Assembly (NCBI RefSeq): GCF_004102025.1
Contig: NZ_CP025228.1
Coordinates: 3,658,001-3,722,000, forward strand
Direction of reading: 5' to 3'
Source of the DNA: Actinomyces qiguomingii
GTDB taxonomy: Bacteria > Actinomycetota > Actinomycetes > Actinomycetales > Actinomycetaceae
Length of the DNA stretch: 64,000 nucleotides
Shown here one piece after another: positions 34,199 through 42,952 of the stretch (within the stretch, counting starts at the first letter, position 1; each line of letters opens with the position of its first letter). The notes beneath the pieces are model-generated. The model searched no databases, had not been told where the DNA came from, and saw nothing but the letters and a program-made list of their open reading frames with translations. Both the position numbers and the translations under genes were made by a program.

Positions 34199-34648
34199 GT
34201 GAGCGTCGACGTCGTCACCCAGTCCACCCCCGAACTTGTCGAGGCGATGGAGCGCCTCATCCCCCAGCTGTCCCGCAGCGCCCCCGCCCTGACCACAGAG
34301 CAGTGCGAGGCGCTGGTCGACCAGCCGGGCGTATACCTGTTCGTCTTCCGGCCCGACGCTCCGCTCGCCGACGGCTCCACCCCCATCCTGGGGATGCTGA
34401 CCCTAGCCACTTTCACCATCCCCACCGGGCTGCGCGCCTGGGTGGAGGACGTCGTCGTCGACGGCGACGCCCGCGGACACGGCGCCGGCCAGGCCCTGGT
34501 GGAAACCGCGGTCGAATACGCCCGCTCGCTGGGAGCCCGCACGGTCGACCTCACCTCGCGGCCCAGTCGCGAAGCCGCCAACCGTCTTTACCAACGCGCC
34601 GGTTTCGCCCTGCGCGAGACCAACGTGTACCGCTTCTCCGGGGAGTGA
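34199..34648 (+). CDS. GNAT-family N-acetyltransferase
   Basis: 149 residues. It has the GNAT core: ILGMLTLATFTIPTGLRAWVEDVVVDGDARGHGAG, in which R/Q-x-x-G-x-G/A (ARGHGAGQAL) is the acetyl-CoA-binding pyrophosphate loop, then RTVDLTSRPSREAANRLYQRAGF and the C-terminal strand NVYRF. The substrate is unknown. It starts at GTG, six bases after AGGAG. The gene stands alone between the serpin gene and a convergent HAD phosphatase gene. Confidence 0.88.
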   Translation: MSVDVVTQSTPELVEAMERLIPQLSRSAPALTTEQCEALVDQPGVYLFVFRPDAPLADGSTPILGMLTLATFTIPTGLRAWVEDVVVDGDARGHGAGQALVETAVEYARSLGARTVDLTSRPSREAANRLYQRAGFALRETNVYRFSGE

Positions 34649-34682
34649 CCCCGCGTTAAGTCCGGGACGCCGCGGCCCTCGC

Positions 34683-35354
34683 TCAGGGCTCTGCCCACAG
34701 CAGCAGGTGCGGCGTGACGGCCTTCAGGTCGGGGACGACGACGAGCCCGGGGTCGGCCGGGAAATGTTTGCGCCCGCCGATCTGAATGACCCGCAGGTCA
34801 TTGGAACGGGCAGAGGCCGCACCGGTGGCGGAGTCCTCAACCACGACACACTGATCCGCAGTCAGCCCCAACAGGCGCATGCCGGCGGCGTAGGGCGCCT
34901 GGTCGGGCTTACCGGGCAGACCGTCGTCGCCAGTTATCAGGCCCACGAAGACGTTGCCGAGCGCACGAGCGACCGCCTCCACGATCGGCCGGGGCGACTG
35001 GGTGACAATCACCTGCGCCAATCCGACCTCCAGCAGAGTCTGGGTGATCCTCCGTGCACCCGGCACCAGCGGCGGATCGGCTCGGACGGCCTCCTCGACG
35101 TCGGCGGCCATGCCGGTGAAAATCGCCTCGGCGGTCGGGTGGTCGGGGCTCGGGGCCACCCCGGTAGCGGCGATGAGTTCGCGGGTGCGGCGGATGGAGG
35201 CCCCCTCCAAGGCGGCGACCTGCGCGTCGGTGACCGTCCCGCCGGCCGCCTGGCAGCGACGGCGGAACGAGGCGTCCCAGAAGGGCTGGGAGTTGATGAG
35301 TGTGCCGTCCATATCCCATAGGACGCCGCGCACATAGCGGCCGGAGTTGCTCAT
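34683..35354 (-). CDS. HAD-superfamily phosphatase, beta-phosphoglucomutase/Gph-like
   Basis: 223 residues. Motif I is VLWDMDGTLINSQ (nucleophile Asp14 and acid Asp16), a helical cap domain follows (about residues 20-85), motif II is VIVTQSPRP, motif III Lys is in GLPGKPDQAPY, and motif IV is CVVVEDSATGA. It probably hydrolyses a small phosphorylated metabolite; the substrate cannot be read from the sequence. GGGGAG precedes the ATG. It is followed by no partner, but its start lies 3 bases downstream of the end of the small membrane-protein gene, so the three genes to 36652 form an operon. Confidence 0.88.
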   Translation of the reverse strand: MSNSGRYVRGVLWDMDGTLINSQPFWDASFRRRCQAAGGTVTDAQVAALEGASIRRTRELIAATGVAPSPDHPTAEAIFTGMAADVEEAVRADPPLVPGARRITQTLLEVGLAQVIVTQSPRPIVEAVARALGNVFVGLITGDDGLPGKPDQAPYAAGMRLLGLTADQCVVVEDSATGAASARSNDLRVIQIGGRKHFPADPGLVVVPDLKAVTPHLLLWAEP

Positions 35355-35357
35355 GTT

Positions 35358-35858
35358 TCATCTCCCCGAGTTGCGCCCGCCGCGGCCCTTACGCCCGTCC
35401 CGCTTGGCGCGCCTGTCCCGCTTGTCCTTCTCCGCCCGTGCCCATTCGACCCGCTCACCCAACCAGGTACGAGTCTGCCGGGTGAGCATCTTGTTGTCCT
35501 CCAGCAGGCCGCCGGCGCGCAACTCGGTGAAGTCGAGGTACTCAGGATTGCGAGTGCGAGCGTACTGGCGCTCGGCCTCCCTCAAGTCGGATGCATCCCG
35601 CGCGACCTGCCGCTCAATCATGTGCCTTCCCAGCAGCAGGAAGATCGCCAGTACCAACGCCACAATGCTGCCGTAGCCCTTGGTCGGCGCGTACAGCACT
35701 GCCGCCAGTACGGACAGCCCGGCCGCGGGCCCCATCATGCCGTAGGTGTAGCCCTCGGAACTGCCATCATGGCCGCGGGCCCACGCGCGGATCTTGACCC
35801 ACCCGTCCGGGTCGCCTCCATTGAACCAGTCCCGCGCTCTCCCACCGAAACCGCTCAT
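35358..35858 (-). CDS. hypothetical membrane protein with basic C-terminus
   Basis: 166 residues starting MSGFGGRARDWFNGG. Two adjacent hydrophobic helices (about residues 38-75: GMMGPAAGLSVLAAVLYA, SIVALVLAIFLLLGRHMI) are followed by a charged, probably cytoplasmic coiled region and a tail rich in Lys/Arg (DKRDRRAKRDGRKGRGGR). I do not recognise the family. The ATG overlaps the TGA of the upstream HAD gene (TGATG), so translation is coupled, and GGGGAGGAG precedes it. The longer frame upstream lies inside that gene and is not used. Confidence 0.7.
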   Translation of the reverse strand: MSGFGGRARDWFNGGDPDGWVKIRAWARGHDGSSEGYTYGMMGPAAGLSVLAAVLYAPTKGYGSIVALVLAIFLLLGRHMIERQVARDASDLREAERQYARTRNPEYLDFTELRAGGLLEDNKMLTRQTRTWLGERVEWARAEKDKRDRRAKRDGRKGRGGRNSGR

Positions 35859-36652
35859 CAGTTCTCCTCCCCGAGTATCCCGTCTATCAGTTCGGCCATG
35901 GAACCCACCGAGCGTTCGCAGGCGGCCACGACGTCGGGGGGCGACCACGGCAAGCAGATGGCGTGGTCGGCGACGGCGTGCATTGGGATGTCATTCCAGG
36001 AGTCGCCTACAGTCCAGGTCTCGATGCGCTCACCCGGCAGGGGGCCGTTGGCGCCGGTAAGCAGGCCCACCAGGTCGGTCAGGCCGGCGCCCTTGGTGGC
36101 GCCAGCAGGTACGACGTCAAGGAACTCCTGGTTGCGCACCACCTCAATCCGGTCCGCCCAACGCGCGGTAAGGTCGGCGACGATGCGGTCGCGCACGACG
36201 TCGTCGCGCACGCGCATCGGCACGCCGATGAAGCGGTGACGCCGCATCTGCGCCAGGTCCATGGGCAGGAAGATCTCCAGGATGGGTGAGGTCTCGTGAT
36301 AGGTGTCGGACAGGATGTGGTCGGCCTCCATAGTGGTGCCGAACACCGTGAGCCCGTCGATTCCCTGCAAGAAGACGGCAATCTCATGGGCGACGCCGTC
36401 AGGCAGGTAACGGGCGGACAGGACCTGGTAGTCGCCGTCGATCAGGACGGCGCCGGTGAAGGTGACGGCGTAATCGAAGTCAAGGCCTACGGGCGTGAGA
36501 GTCTTGCGTGTCGCGAAGACCGATTTGCCGGTGTCAACCACGAGTAGGTTCCCGGCCTCACGCCAGCGCTGCATGGCCTTCAGGTCGGCGGGATGGACGC
36601 GCCGGTCGAACAGGACCGTGCCGTCCAGGTCGGTAGCGATGAGTTGACGCAA
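35858..36652 (-). CDS. HAD-IIB (Cof-type) phosphatase
   Basis: 264 residues. Motif I is LIATDLDGTVLF, motif II is LVVDTGKS, the C2-type cap lies between about residues 85 and 190, and the last motif is TVGDSWNDIPMHAVADH with Asp and Asn for Mg binding. Such enzymes dephosphorylate sugar phosphates or related metabolites. The start is a TTG directly after AGGAGGAGCC, which decides it. First gene of the three-gene operon ending at 34683. Confidence 0.88.
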   Translation of the reverse strand: MRQLIATDLDGTVLFDRRVHPADLKAMQRWREAGNLLVVDTGKSVFATRKTLTPVGLDFDYAVTFTGAVLIDGDYQVLSARYLPDGVAHEIAVFLQGIDGLTVFGTTMEADHILSDTYHETSPILEIFLPMDLAQMRRHRFIGVPMRVRDDVVRDRIVADLTARWADRIEVVRNQEFLDVVPAGATKGAGLTDLVGLLTGANGPLPGERIETWTVGDSWNDIPMHAVADHAICLPWSPPDVVAACERSVGSMAELIDGILGEEN

Positions 36653-36764
36653 GGCTCCTCCTGCGGGGCTGCGGTATGCGCTGGGTTACAGCTTACTGAC
36701 TGCGCTCCCGAAACGCGCTGAAACACCGGCGGCAGAACCTGCCTGAATCCCCGTTCAGTAAGCT

Positions 36765-37080
36765 AAGACACTTGTAATCGCCACCACACTACGAGACCCA
36801 CCCCGGCGCCGCCACCGGCGACCTGGAGCAGACCCCAGTACAGCGTCGGAATCCAGAACAGGGTGTGACGGCTGCGCAGGCCACGCTGGAGCTTGGCGCC
36901 CCCCCCTGTTCGACCAAGAAGCCAACCTGCTGCTGGGCCTGTTCGGCGCGGCGCGGCGCAGGCGCGCCCGGCGCGGCCTGCAACGCACCGGACTGGAAGG
37001 CCCGGGCTGGAAGCCACCGGCTTGGAAGGCACCGGGCTGGACCCGATCGAACAACTACTGCTGGAAGTCGGCAAGGCGCT
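36765..37080 (-). pseudogene. remnant of a small membrane-protein gene with frameshifts
   Basis: The three minus frames patch into one plausible protein. FDRVQPGAFQAGGFQPG is in one frame, SGALQAAPGAPAPRRAEQAQ and QQVGFLVEQ in a second, and KLQRGLRSRHTLFWIPTLYW then GLLQVAGGGAGVGLVVWW in a third. The last shift falls at a run of eight G (minus strand, near 36900). The 5' end is cut by the repeat element starting at 37083. The C-terminal hydrophobic segment suggests a former membrane protein. Low confidence. Confidence 0.35.
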
Positions 37081-37082
37081 GT

Positions 37083-37893
37083 GGCTCTTCCGGTTTGACG
37101 CTGCATTCGCCGAGTTCGGTCGAAATAACCATCGAGTTCGGTAGATATGACGATCGAGTTCGGTTGGTGGGGCTGGCGGGGTGGGGGAAGTGTCCAGATT
37201 CGGCACGAACGATGGTCCCCCGCCCGACGCCGCCCACCAGATCCGTATGATTCCAACGAAACTGAGGACGTGCGCTGGGCGGGGCGGGGTGTTCGTGCCG
37301 ATTCTGGACGCTTTGGCTCCCAGGCGCCGGCCTACCGCCCTGATGCGGTGGGCACGCCAGGGCCTCTGGTCACCGGCCCCCTTTGCTCGATCGGCTGGGA
37401 CGCCTTTGACGATGAACCGGGCCCGCAGATCAGCCGGGCGCACGGCTCGGCCAGGAGCGCAGATCAGCCGGGCGCGTGGCTCGGCCGGGCCCGCAGATCA
37501 GCCGGGTGCGCGGCCCGGCCAGGCGCGTGGCTCGGCCAGGCCAGCTGCTGACCACGTTCGCGGCCTGCGCCATCTTGACCGTTGACCGCGGATACGCTGG
37601 CGTCCAAGGCAACCGCACCGGTCTGAATCAGCACCCCCGCACCCGGTCCACCCAGCTGCGGTTGGACCGCCTGCCTGCCATTGGACCACCTGGCTGCGGA
37701 TGGACCGTTCAGCTGCCGTTGGACTGTCTGCCTGCGGTTGGACCACCTGAAACGCACTCTCAGACGGTCCAAGCGCAGAAACGCGATCCAAGCGCAAAAG
37801 CCCGGTCCAACCGCAAGAACGCGGTCCAAGTACGCGGCCGGCAGCCGACCGGCCCACACCCACAACCCCCAACACCCTCAAACCGAAAGAGCC
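37083..37893. mobile_element. MITE-like element, copy B
   Basis: An 811-bp segment with inverted ends GGCTCTTCCGGTTTGACGC and (read inward from the right) GGCTCTTTCGGTTTGAGGG. It has a palindromic array at the left, the inverted pair GTGTCCAGATTCGGCACGAA (37188) and GTTCGTGCCGATTCTGGACG (about 37289), and a GC-rich body. It aligns with copy C over almost all its length and with copy A at the ends and inner hairpin. All frames within it look non-coding. Confidence 0.6.
37106..37165. repeat. palindromic-unit array B (three units) inside copy B
   Basis: Three units of the CGAGTTCGGT type are spaced 22 bases apart (GCCGAGTTCGGTCG, then ATCGAGTTCGGTAG, then ATCGAGTTCGGTTG), separated by AAATAACC and ATATGACG spacers. 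The same block occurs in copy C at about 42862. Confidence 0.75.
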
Positions 37894-38240
37894 GGTATTA
37901 CTCCAGCTTCCGGACGGGCCAGGAAATATTTAGACACTTGCCCACCTGCTAGCTGGCGAAGCGAAATATCAGACAAGCGATCCCAATGCACGTAGTTTGG
38001 GTGTAGCCACCACTTCCAAGGGCGGAGTCCACCGCGGAACCAGCGCCCACACTAAGACCCCAGAACGGCAGTGCCAGAACACCACCGTCGGTCGCAATAT
38101 TCACGCCGCCACAATAACGGAATCGCGAAATATCTGCAGCTCGGTCACGCGATCCGAAGGGGTTTGGGCGCTGTCACCAAGGCCGCTTGTCGACTCATCA
38201 CGCGTCAGTGTTTATCGGCGCGTTGGCCCGGGTGGGCGCG
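37894..38240. other. gap with no recognisable feature
   Basis: Between copy B and the DUF417 gene there are about 350 bases without a credible gene, RNA or repeat. Frames on both strands are short and have no ribosome-binding sites. Confidence 0.5.
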
Positions 38241-38903
38241 TCAGGCCGCAACCTCGTCGCCGACCCGGGCGGCCTGCGAGTCAACCCCAGCCTTCTTGGC
38301 CGCATGACGCCTGAGCGTGGCACGAGCAGAGTCGACCAGAAGCACGAAACCCGCCCCCATCTGGATGCAGTCCTTGACCACCAGGCGCCCGCGGGCTGAC
38401 AGGTAAGGGAATCCGAGGTCGGCGTCGGCCATCCCCTCAGCGGGTGCGGATACCCATGTCTCCGGCGTGGTAACCAAGAACGACAAGGTAATGAAGGAAA
38501 AGCCGATGACTCCCAGCGCGCCGAGCATACCCAGCTCCGGGCGGATCCAATGCGCCGCCAGCAGCAGGCCGATGCCGACGATCGTGACACCGATGAAGAT
38601 CGCTACAGGGTAGGTCGCGTTGGCCTCGTGCCAAGCGCGGTTGGTCTCATTGAGCACGCCCTCGGCGTTCATATGGGGCTTATAGCCGTCAGGGTCGCCG
38701 ATCATCCACCGCATGAAGGGAGAGTTAGCGACGAACGGGATAATTCCGTCCGCCTCGTACTTGAACCACTTCAGTCCGCCGATCCACACAAAGACGATGA
38801 TCACGCCGACGCGAAGCAGCGTCATACCCAGACGGTCCAGGGCGGTGACACGTCGCGCAAAGGATTCGATAAGACCGGTACCGGCGGCAGTTCCAGCAGT
38901 CAT
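38241..38903 (-). CDS. DUF417 (YkgB/RclC-like) inner-membrane protein
   Basis: About 220 residues with four hydrophobic segments. The first is LLRVGVIIVFVWIGGLKWFKYEADGI, followed by FVANSPFMRWM, the family signature (GxxKFxxYEA.GI...SP...W). Then come YPVAIFIGVTIVGIGLLLAA, MLGALGVIGFSFITLSFLVTTPETW, and a last helix. E. coli RclC of this family helps resist reactive chlorine species, but most members are uncharacterised. The ATG at 38903 (MTAGTAAGTGLIES) follows GAAAGAG. It stands alone. Confidence 0.85.
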   Translation of the reverse strand: MTAGTAAGTGLIESFARRVTALDRLGMTLLRVGVIIVFVWIGGLKWFKYEADGIIPFVANSPFMRWMIGDPDGYKPHMNAEGVLNETNRAWHEANATYPVAIFIGVTIVGIGLLLAAHWIRPELGMLGALGVIGFSFITLSFLVTTPETWVSAPAEGMADADLGFPYLSARGRLVVKDCIQMGAGFVLLVDSARATLRRHAAKKAGVDSQAARVGDEVAA

Positions 38904-39262
38904 GACACAACTCTTTCTGTCGTCGAAATGTCTCACGAAAGACACGGGCACACTTATGGGAACCCATGCCCTTGGGCGAGCCTAAGGCTAGAGTGCAGCA
39001 CGCTGCGGCGCAACATGCGCGAGGTCGCGCCGCTGTGGTCTAAGCCATCTATGCCGCCTTGTCCCGCCAGCACACGGTGACGGTGCTCGCCGGGCTTCCC
39101 GACCCGCCGCGCCCTGGTAAGCCTGGCCCAGTGCCCTGGACGCCCGAATCGCGTGGCGGACGCGCATCCACACCGGCACCGTCGATACCTACGGGCGAGA
39201 ATCATGACACTAGTCACACCACACGGGAGACCCAGGACACAACCGCGGCTACCATCAAGTAC

Positions 39263-39639
39263 ATGAACGAAACGCCGCTCGAGAGGCGAAGGCGCCAGCA
39301 CCTCGAGCTCCTTGTCAGGGATTACGAGCAGGCCAGGGACGATGAGCGGCACGCCCTCGGCATCCAGATCAATATACTTGGCATGGCAATAGCGGCTCTT
39401 GCGGCGATGATCGCCGCCGCATTCGCCATCGGGGTTGAAGGCGAAGCGATGGGGAGCGGCTACGTCCTGATAGGGTTCTACGGGGTCATGCCGGCCCTGC
39501 TGCTCCTCCCCGCACTTGCGGCTCTGTGGTTTGCGCGTCACGCGGTAATTCGCGGGTTCTACATGCGCGCACTTGAACGGAAGATCCGAGAGCAGGCCGG
39601 CTTTAGCGGCTCCCCTGGCACTGGGGCCACGCCTTATAG
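39263..39639 (+). pseudogene. 5' part of a membrane-protein gene split by an ISL3-family element
   Basis: The frame from the ATG at 39263 (MNETPLERRRRQHLELLV...) encodes a charged N-terminal segment with a coiled character (about residues 1-32), then two helices (INILGMAIAALAAMIAAAFA, VLIGFYGVMPALLLLPALAAL). It is cut after codon TAT of ...GTGATPY by the element at 39640. Removing the element and one target copy joins it in frame to 41096-42197. The upstream extension from 39059 looks non-coding. Confidence 0.75.
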
Positions 39640-41095
39640 GGCTCTTCGTGTTTGAGGGTGTGGTGGTGGGGTAGTCGTGGGTGCGCGTGTCGCAGGGGCG
39701 GGTAGGGGTCGAGGTCCCCGATGATTGGTGGTTGCTGAACACCACCGATCACGGAGACCTCGACATGGCCGAGACTACCTTTGCTGCCCCTGATTTTGCT
39801 AGTTTCCTGGGCCTGGACGCGCTGGGACTGACTGTCACCGGCATGCGCATAGATGGCGGCGGTGCACTGGTGGAGTGTCGGCTGCAGGTCTGCGAGGAGG
39901 ATGCGTTCTGCCGGGTCTGCGGGGCCCAGGGCGCCCCGGTGGGGACCGTCGCGAGGCGGCTGGCGCATGTTCCGGTGGGCTGGCGCCCAACCCACTTGCT
40001 GGTGCGGCTGCGCCGGTGGCGCTGCCAGGGCTGTGGGCGTGTGTGGAGGCAGGACGCGTCTCGTGCGGCCGCCAAGCGGGCGAGGCTGACCTTGGCGGCC
40101 AAGGAGTGGGCGATCCGGGCCGTGGGGGTGGAGTTCATGTCCATCTCGCGTGTGGCGGCAGCTCTGGGGGTGTCCTGGCACACCGCCAATGAGGCCGTCC
40201 TTGAGCGGGCCAAGGACCGCTTGATCAATGATCCTGGACGTCTGAAGGGTGTGGAGGTCATCGGGGTGGATGAGCATGTTTGGCGGCACACCCGCAAGGG
40301 CGACAAGTACGTCACCGTCATCATCGACCTTACACCCGTGCGCGACCGTACCGGCCCCTCCCGCCTGCTGGACATGATCGAAGGCCGCTCCAAGCAGGCC
40401 TTCAAGCAATGGCTCCAGGAACGCGACGAGGACTGGCGCAGCCGGATCGAGGTGGTCTCGATGGATGGGTTCGCGGGCTTCAAGACCGCCGCCGCCGAGG
40501 CCCTACCCGGCGCGACGGAGGTCATGGACCCCTTCCACGTGGTCGCGCTGGCCGGGGACAAGCTGGATGAGTGCCGCCGCCGCACCCAGCGCGAGACCAC
40601 CGGGCGGCGGGGCCGTAAGGACGACCCCCTGTACAAGGCCCGCAGGCTGCTGCGCACCGGGGCGGGCCTGGTGAGCGACAAGGGCTGGGAGCGTCTCGAA
40701 CAACTGTTCGCCGACCCCCACAACACTCCGGTAGAGATCATGTGGGGCGTGTATCAGAAGATCATGGCCGCCTACCGCGCCAAGGCCCCCGCCCAGGGCA
40801 AGACCCTGATGGAGAAAGTGATGCAGACCCTCACCACCGGCGTGCCTGACGCCCTCGAAGAGCTGAAGTCGCTGGGCAAGACCCTGGCCCAGCGGCGCGA
40901 AGACATACTCGCCTACTTCGACCACCGCGGCACATCCAACGGACCCACTGAAGCAGTCAACGGCCGCCTGGAGCACCTACGCGGCATCGCCCTGGGCTTC
41001 AGGAATCTGACCAACTACACCATCCGCAGCCTCATCCACGCCGGAGGCTTCAGACAACAGCTACTACACCCCTAAACGCGAAGAGCCCCTTATAG
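39632..41095. mobile_element. ISL3-family insertion sequence, copy 1, with 8-bp target duplication
   Basis: The element is 39640-41087 (1448 bp), flanked by the direct repeat CCTTATAG at 39632-39639 and 41088-41095. Inverted ends are GGCTCTTCGTGTTTGAGGG (left) and GGCTCTTCGCGTTTAGGGG (right, read inward). It contains one transposase gene. A second copy of the same length is at 55926-57373 and appears identical over the stretches compared. Family, ends and 8-bp duplication agree with ISL3. Confidence 0.95.
39765..41075 (+). CDS. ISL3-family transposase (copy 1)
   Basis: 436 residues starting MAETTFAAPDFASFLG. An N-terminal zinc-ribbon with two CxxC pairs (DAFCRVCGA and RWRCQGCGRVW) precedes a helix-turn-helix region (SISRVAAALGVSWHTANEAV) and the DDE catalytic domain. 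Candidate residues are Asp in GVDEHVW, Asp in VVSMDGFAGF and MDPFHVV, and Glu in GPTEAVNGRLEHLRG, which also carries the ISL3 C-terminal signature. The frame is intact, so the element may be active. GGAGACC lies shortly before the ATG. Confidence 0.95.
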   Translation: MAETTFAAPDFASFLGLDALGLTVTGMRIDGGGALVECRLQVCEEDAFCRVCGAQGAPVGTVARRLAHVPVGWRPTHLLVRLRRWRCQGCGRVWRQDASRAAAKRARLTLAAKEWAIRAVGVEFMSISRVAAALGVSWHTANEAVLERAKDRLINDPGRLKGVEVIGVDEHVWRHTRKGDKYVTVIIDLTPVRDRTGPSRLLDMIEGRSKQAFKQWLQERDEDWRSRIEVVSMDGFAGFKTAAAEALPGATEVMDPFHVVALAGDKLDECRRRTQRETTGRRGRKDDPLYKARRLLRTGAGLVSDKGWERLEQLFADPHNTPVEIMWGVYQKIMAAYRAKAPAQGKTLMEKVMQTLTTGVPDALEELKSLGKTLAQRREDILAYFDHRGTSNGPTEAVNGRLEHLRGIALGFRNLTNYTIRSLIHAGGFRQQLLHP

Positions 41096-42197
41096 CCTGG
41101 TCACTCTTTGGGTGGAGGTCGGCTCAATGTCGCGCCGCCCGGTCGGCATACTGTTCATGGGAATCGTCGGCGCGATCTATGGAATCGCCCTGATCGCACT
41201 TATTTTATACTGTGGCTACGAGCTGCTACAACGCGGACATCACATGTTCGCGGTATGCAGCTCGTTGGTGTACCTCATCATTTCTCTTGCCATGGGCCAC
41301 GAGCTTGTCAAGACGAATATTCACGGTCGTGAATTCTACCAGAGATCCCTGGACAGATACCGGCCCCGACTGTCGGACAATCTTGCTCCGCACCCAACGA
41401 AAGTATGCGCCCGCATCGCCAAGTATTTGATATTCCCTCGCCCTCACGACTTCGCGAAGGTGGTCTTTTGTATTATTGGCGCAACGGTCGCCGCAGCGCC
41501 TGTCGGAGCAGAAGGCACACCCACATCACAGTTTCTGTTGGCAGCAGTCGTATGTTCCGTATGGGAGTTCGTAGTGTCGCAGACCCGTTTTATACTGAAT
41601 GATCTGCTTGGCCTCACAGAGGACGCGGCCGCCCCGGCCGCCGCCGTGCGACGCCGTATAGACACGCATATGGCGACACGGGTCGGGGTCATCAATGCGG
41701 GGCTACTGTGCCGAACCCTACTTACGGGAGTGATCGTGGCGGTGGCGGCGATACGCTTGCCGCATGCCAGAGTGTGTTTACTGGCGCTCATCGCAGCTTT
41801 CGTGGCTCTTACGCTGGTGTATGAGTCCTTGCGCAATATCGAACATCGTCCTGAGCCCGCCAGATGGGTTCAGCCAGGCATTCGTCTGACCGTCGCACTC
41901 GGGTACCCCTTGCGAGTGGGTGCGGGTGTGATGAGCGTCGTCGCGGTGACGGGTCATGACCTGCCATCGACTCTATTCGCCCCCATCGTTCTCGTCGCTG
42001 GATGGGCCTTCTTCGGCGCAGATTTTCTCATTCGAATAACATGGCTGCAGGAGGGCGTCGGCTACCTACATCGCCGCGAGAGCACCCTCTTCAAGTACAA
42101 CGCGATCCACTACAAGCCACACATCGATGTAGTGCTAGAAAATTTCCTTAAGGCAAATAAACAAAAAACCATTTCGTCGGAAGACGCCCCCCAGTAG
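41096..42197 (+). pseudogene. 3' part of the membrane-protein gene split by the ISL3 copy
   Basis: Continues in frame from the 5' part (restored junction ...GATPY-SLVTLWVEVGSMSRRPVGILF...). It has about five or six further hydrophobic helices, for example GILFMGIVGAIYGIALIALIL, VCLLALIAAFVALTLVYESL and LFAPIVLVAGWAFFGADFLI, and a charged tail. The GTG at 41112 or ATG at 41127 could start a truncated protein, but neither has a good ribosome-binding site. I do not know the family. The intact protein would be about 490 residues. Confidence 0.75.
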
Positions 42198-42251
42198 GGG
42201 TACTGCCTGTCTCCGTTGGAAGCCGTTCCCGGCGACGACGGTGTCAAACGC

Positions 42252-42740
42252 ATGTGTCCCGACGTTCTTCGCCGCGTTCCCACGGTCTGGAGTGCAATCA
42301 TCTCAAGCGTATTAGCCTGCGGGACGACCGTTGCAATTGTGCTGGGGACGCCGCGGCCGGGATCCCCGTGGATACCTGTTAGTCTGCTAGTGTGCGTGGG
42401 TGCGGTCGCATTTGTCACGGACCTGACCATCCTCACCAAGCTAGTTGGACCGCGCAATACTCGGCCTCCTTTTGCCCGAAAGGCCTTACCAATTTCGCTG
42501 TTAATATTGCTGGCACTGCTGACATTGTTCTCACTGTATGACAGCGCCTGCCACTGGGGCTGGATATGGTCTCTCGCTCTTGCCCAGATTCTTCTCCATC
42601 TCATTGGGACTACCGCCTGGATCGTCATGCTTTCCGTGCCCTACAGCAAAACCCAGGCCATGACCGCCTTCATCGTTCGATTCATCGTCCGGGCAGTCGA
42701 CAGACTGCAATGGCCAGGGCGGGCACCAAATGGCGCCTAG
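42252..42740 (+). CDS. hypothetical four-helix membrane protein
   Basis: 162 residues from the ATG at 42252 (MCPDVLRRVPTVWSAI); a TTG at 42216 in the same frame is an alternative. Four hydrophobic helices are evident: VWSAIISSVLACGTTVAIVLG, IPVSLLVCVGAVAFVTDLTIL, LPISLLILLALLTLFSLYDS, and LAQILLHLIGTTAWIVMLSV. No family is recognised. It follows the split membrane-protein gene by 54 bases and may be its operon partner. GC is slightly lower than in core genes. Confidence 0.5.
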   Translation: MCPDVLRRVPTVWSAIISSVLACGTTVAIVLGTPRPGSPWIPVSLLVCVGAVAFVTDLTILTKLVGPRNTRPPFARKALPISLLILLALLTLFSLYDSACHWGWIWSLALAQILLHLIGTTAWIVMLSVPYSKTQAMTAFIVRFIVRAVDRLQWPGRAPNGA

Positions 42741-42861
42741 TGACCACCGATTGAAGCGGCTTTAAGGCGTCGCCCCCGCTTATATCGAGCCCGATGCCGT
42801 AGCATCCTGAGCCAACAGCAAGGGGACGGATTTGCTGGCTTCTCCGGTTCGGGGATATGTT

Positions 42862-42922
42862 CGCCGAGTTCGGTCGATATAACCATCGAGTTCGGTAGAT
42901 ATGACGATCGAGTTCGGTTGGT
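42862..42922. repeat. palindromic-unit array C inside copy C
   Basis: Three CGAGTTCGGT-type units are spaced 22 bases apart, nearly identical in sequence to array B (37106-37165), with one base changed in the first spacer (GATATAACC instead of GAAATAACC). Confidence 0.75.
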
Positions 42923-42952
42923 GGGGCTGGCGGGGTGGGGGGGAAGTGTCCG

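Noticed and set aside
37083..37893. Protein genes inside repeat copy B (frames of 130-150 codons on both strands)
   Set aside because: Overlapping frames of similar length on both strands with Pro/Arg/Ala-rich sequence, no start signals, and the same DNA recurs as a non-coding repeat in copy C.
41112..42197. An independent membrane-protein gene starting at 41112
   Set aside because: No ribosome-binding site at that GTG, and the frame continues exactly from the gene left of the ISL3 element once the insertion is removed.
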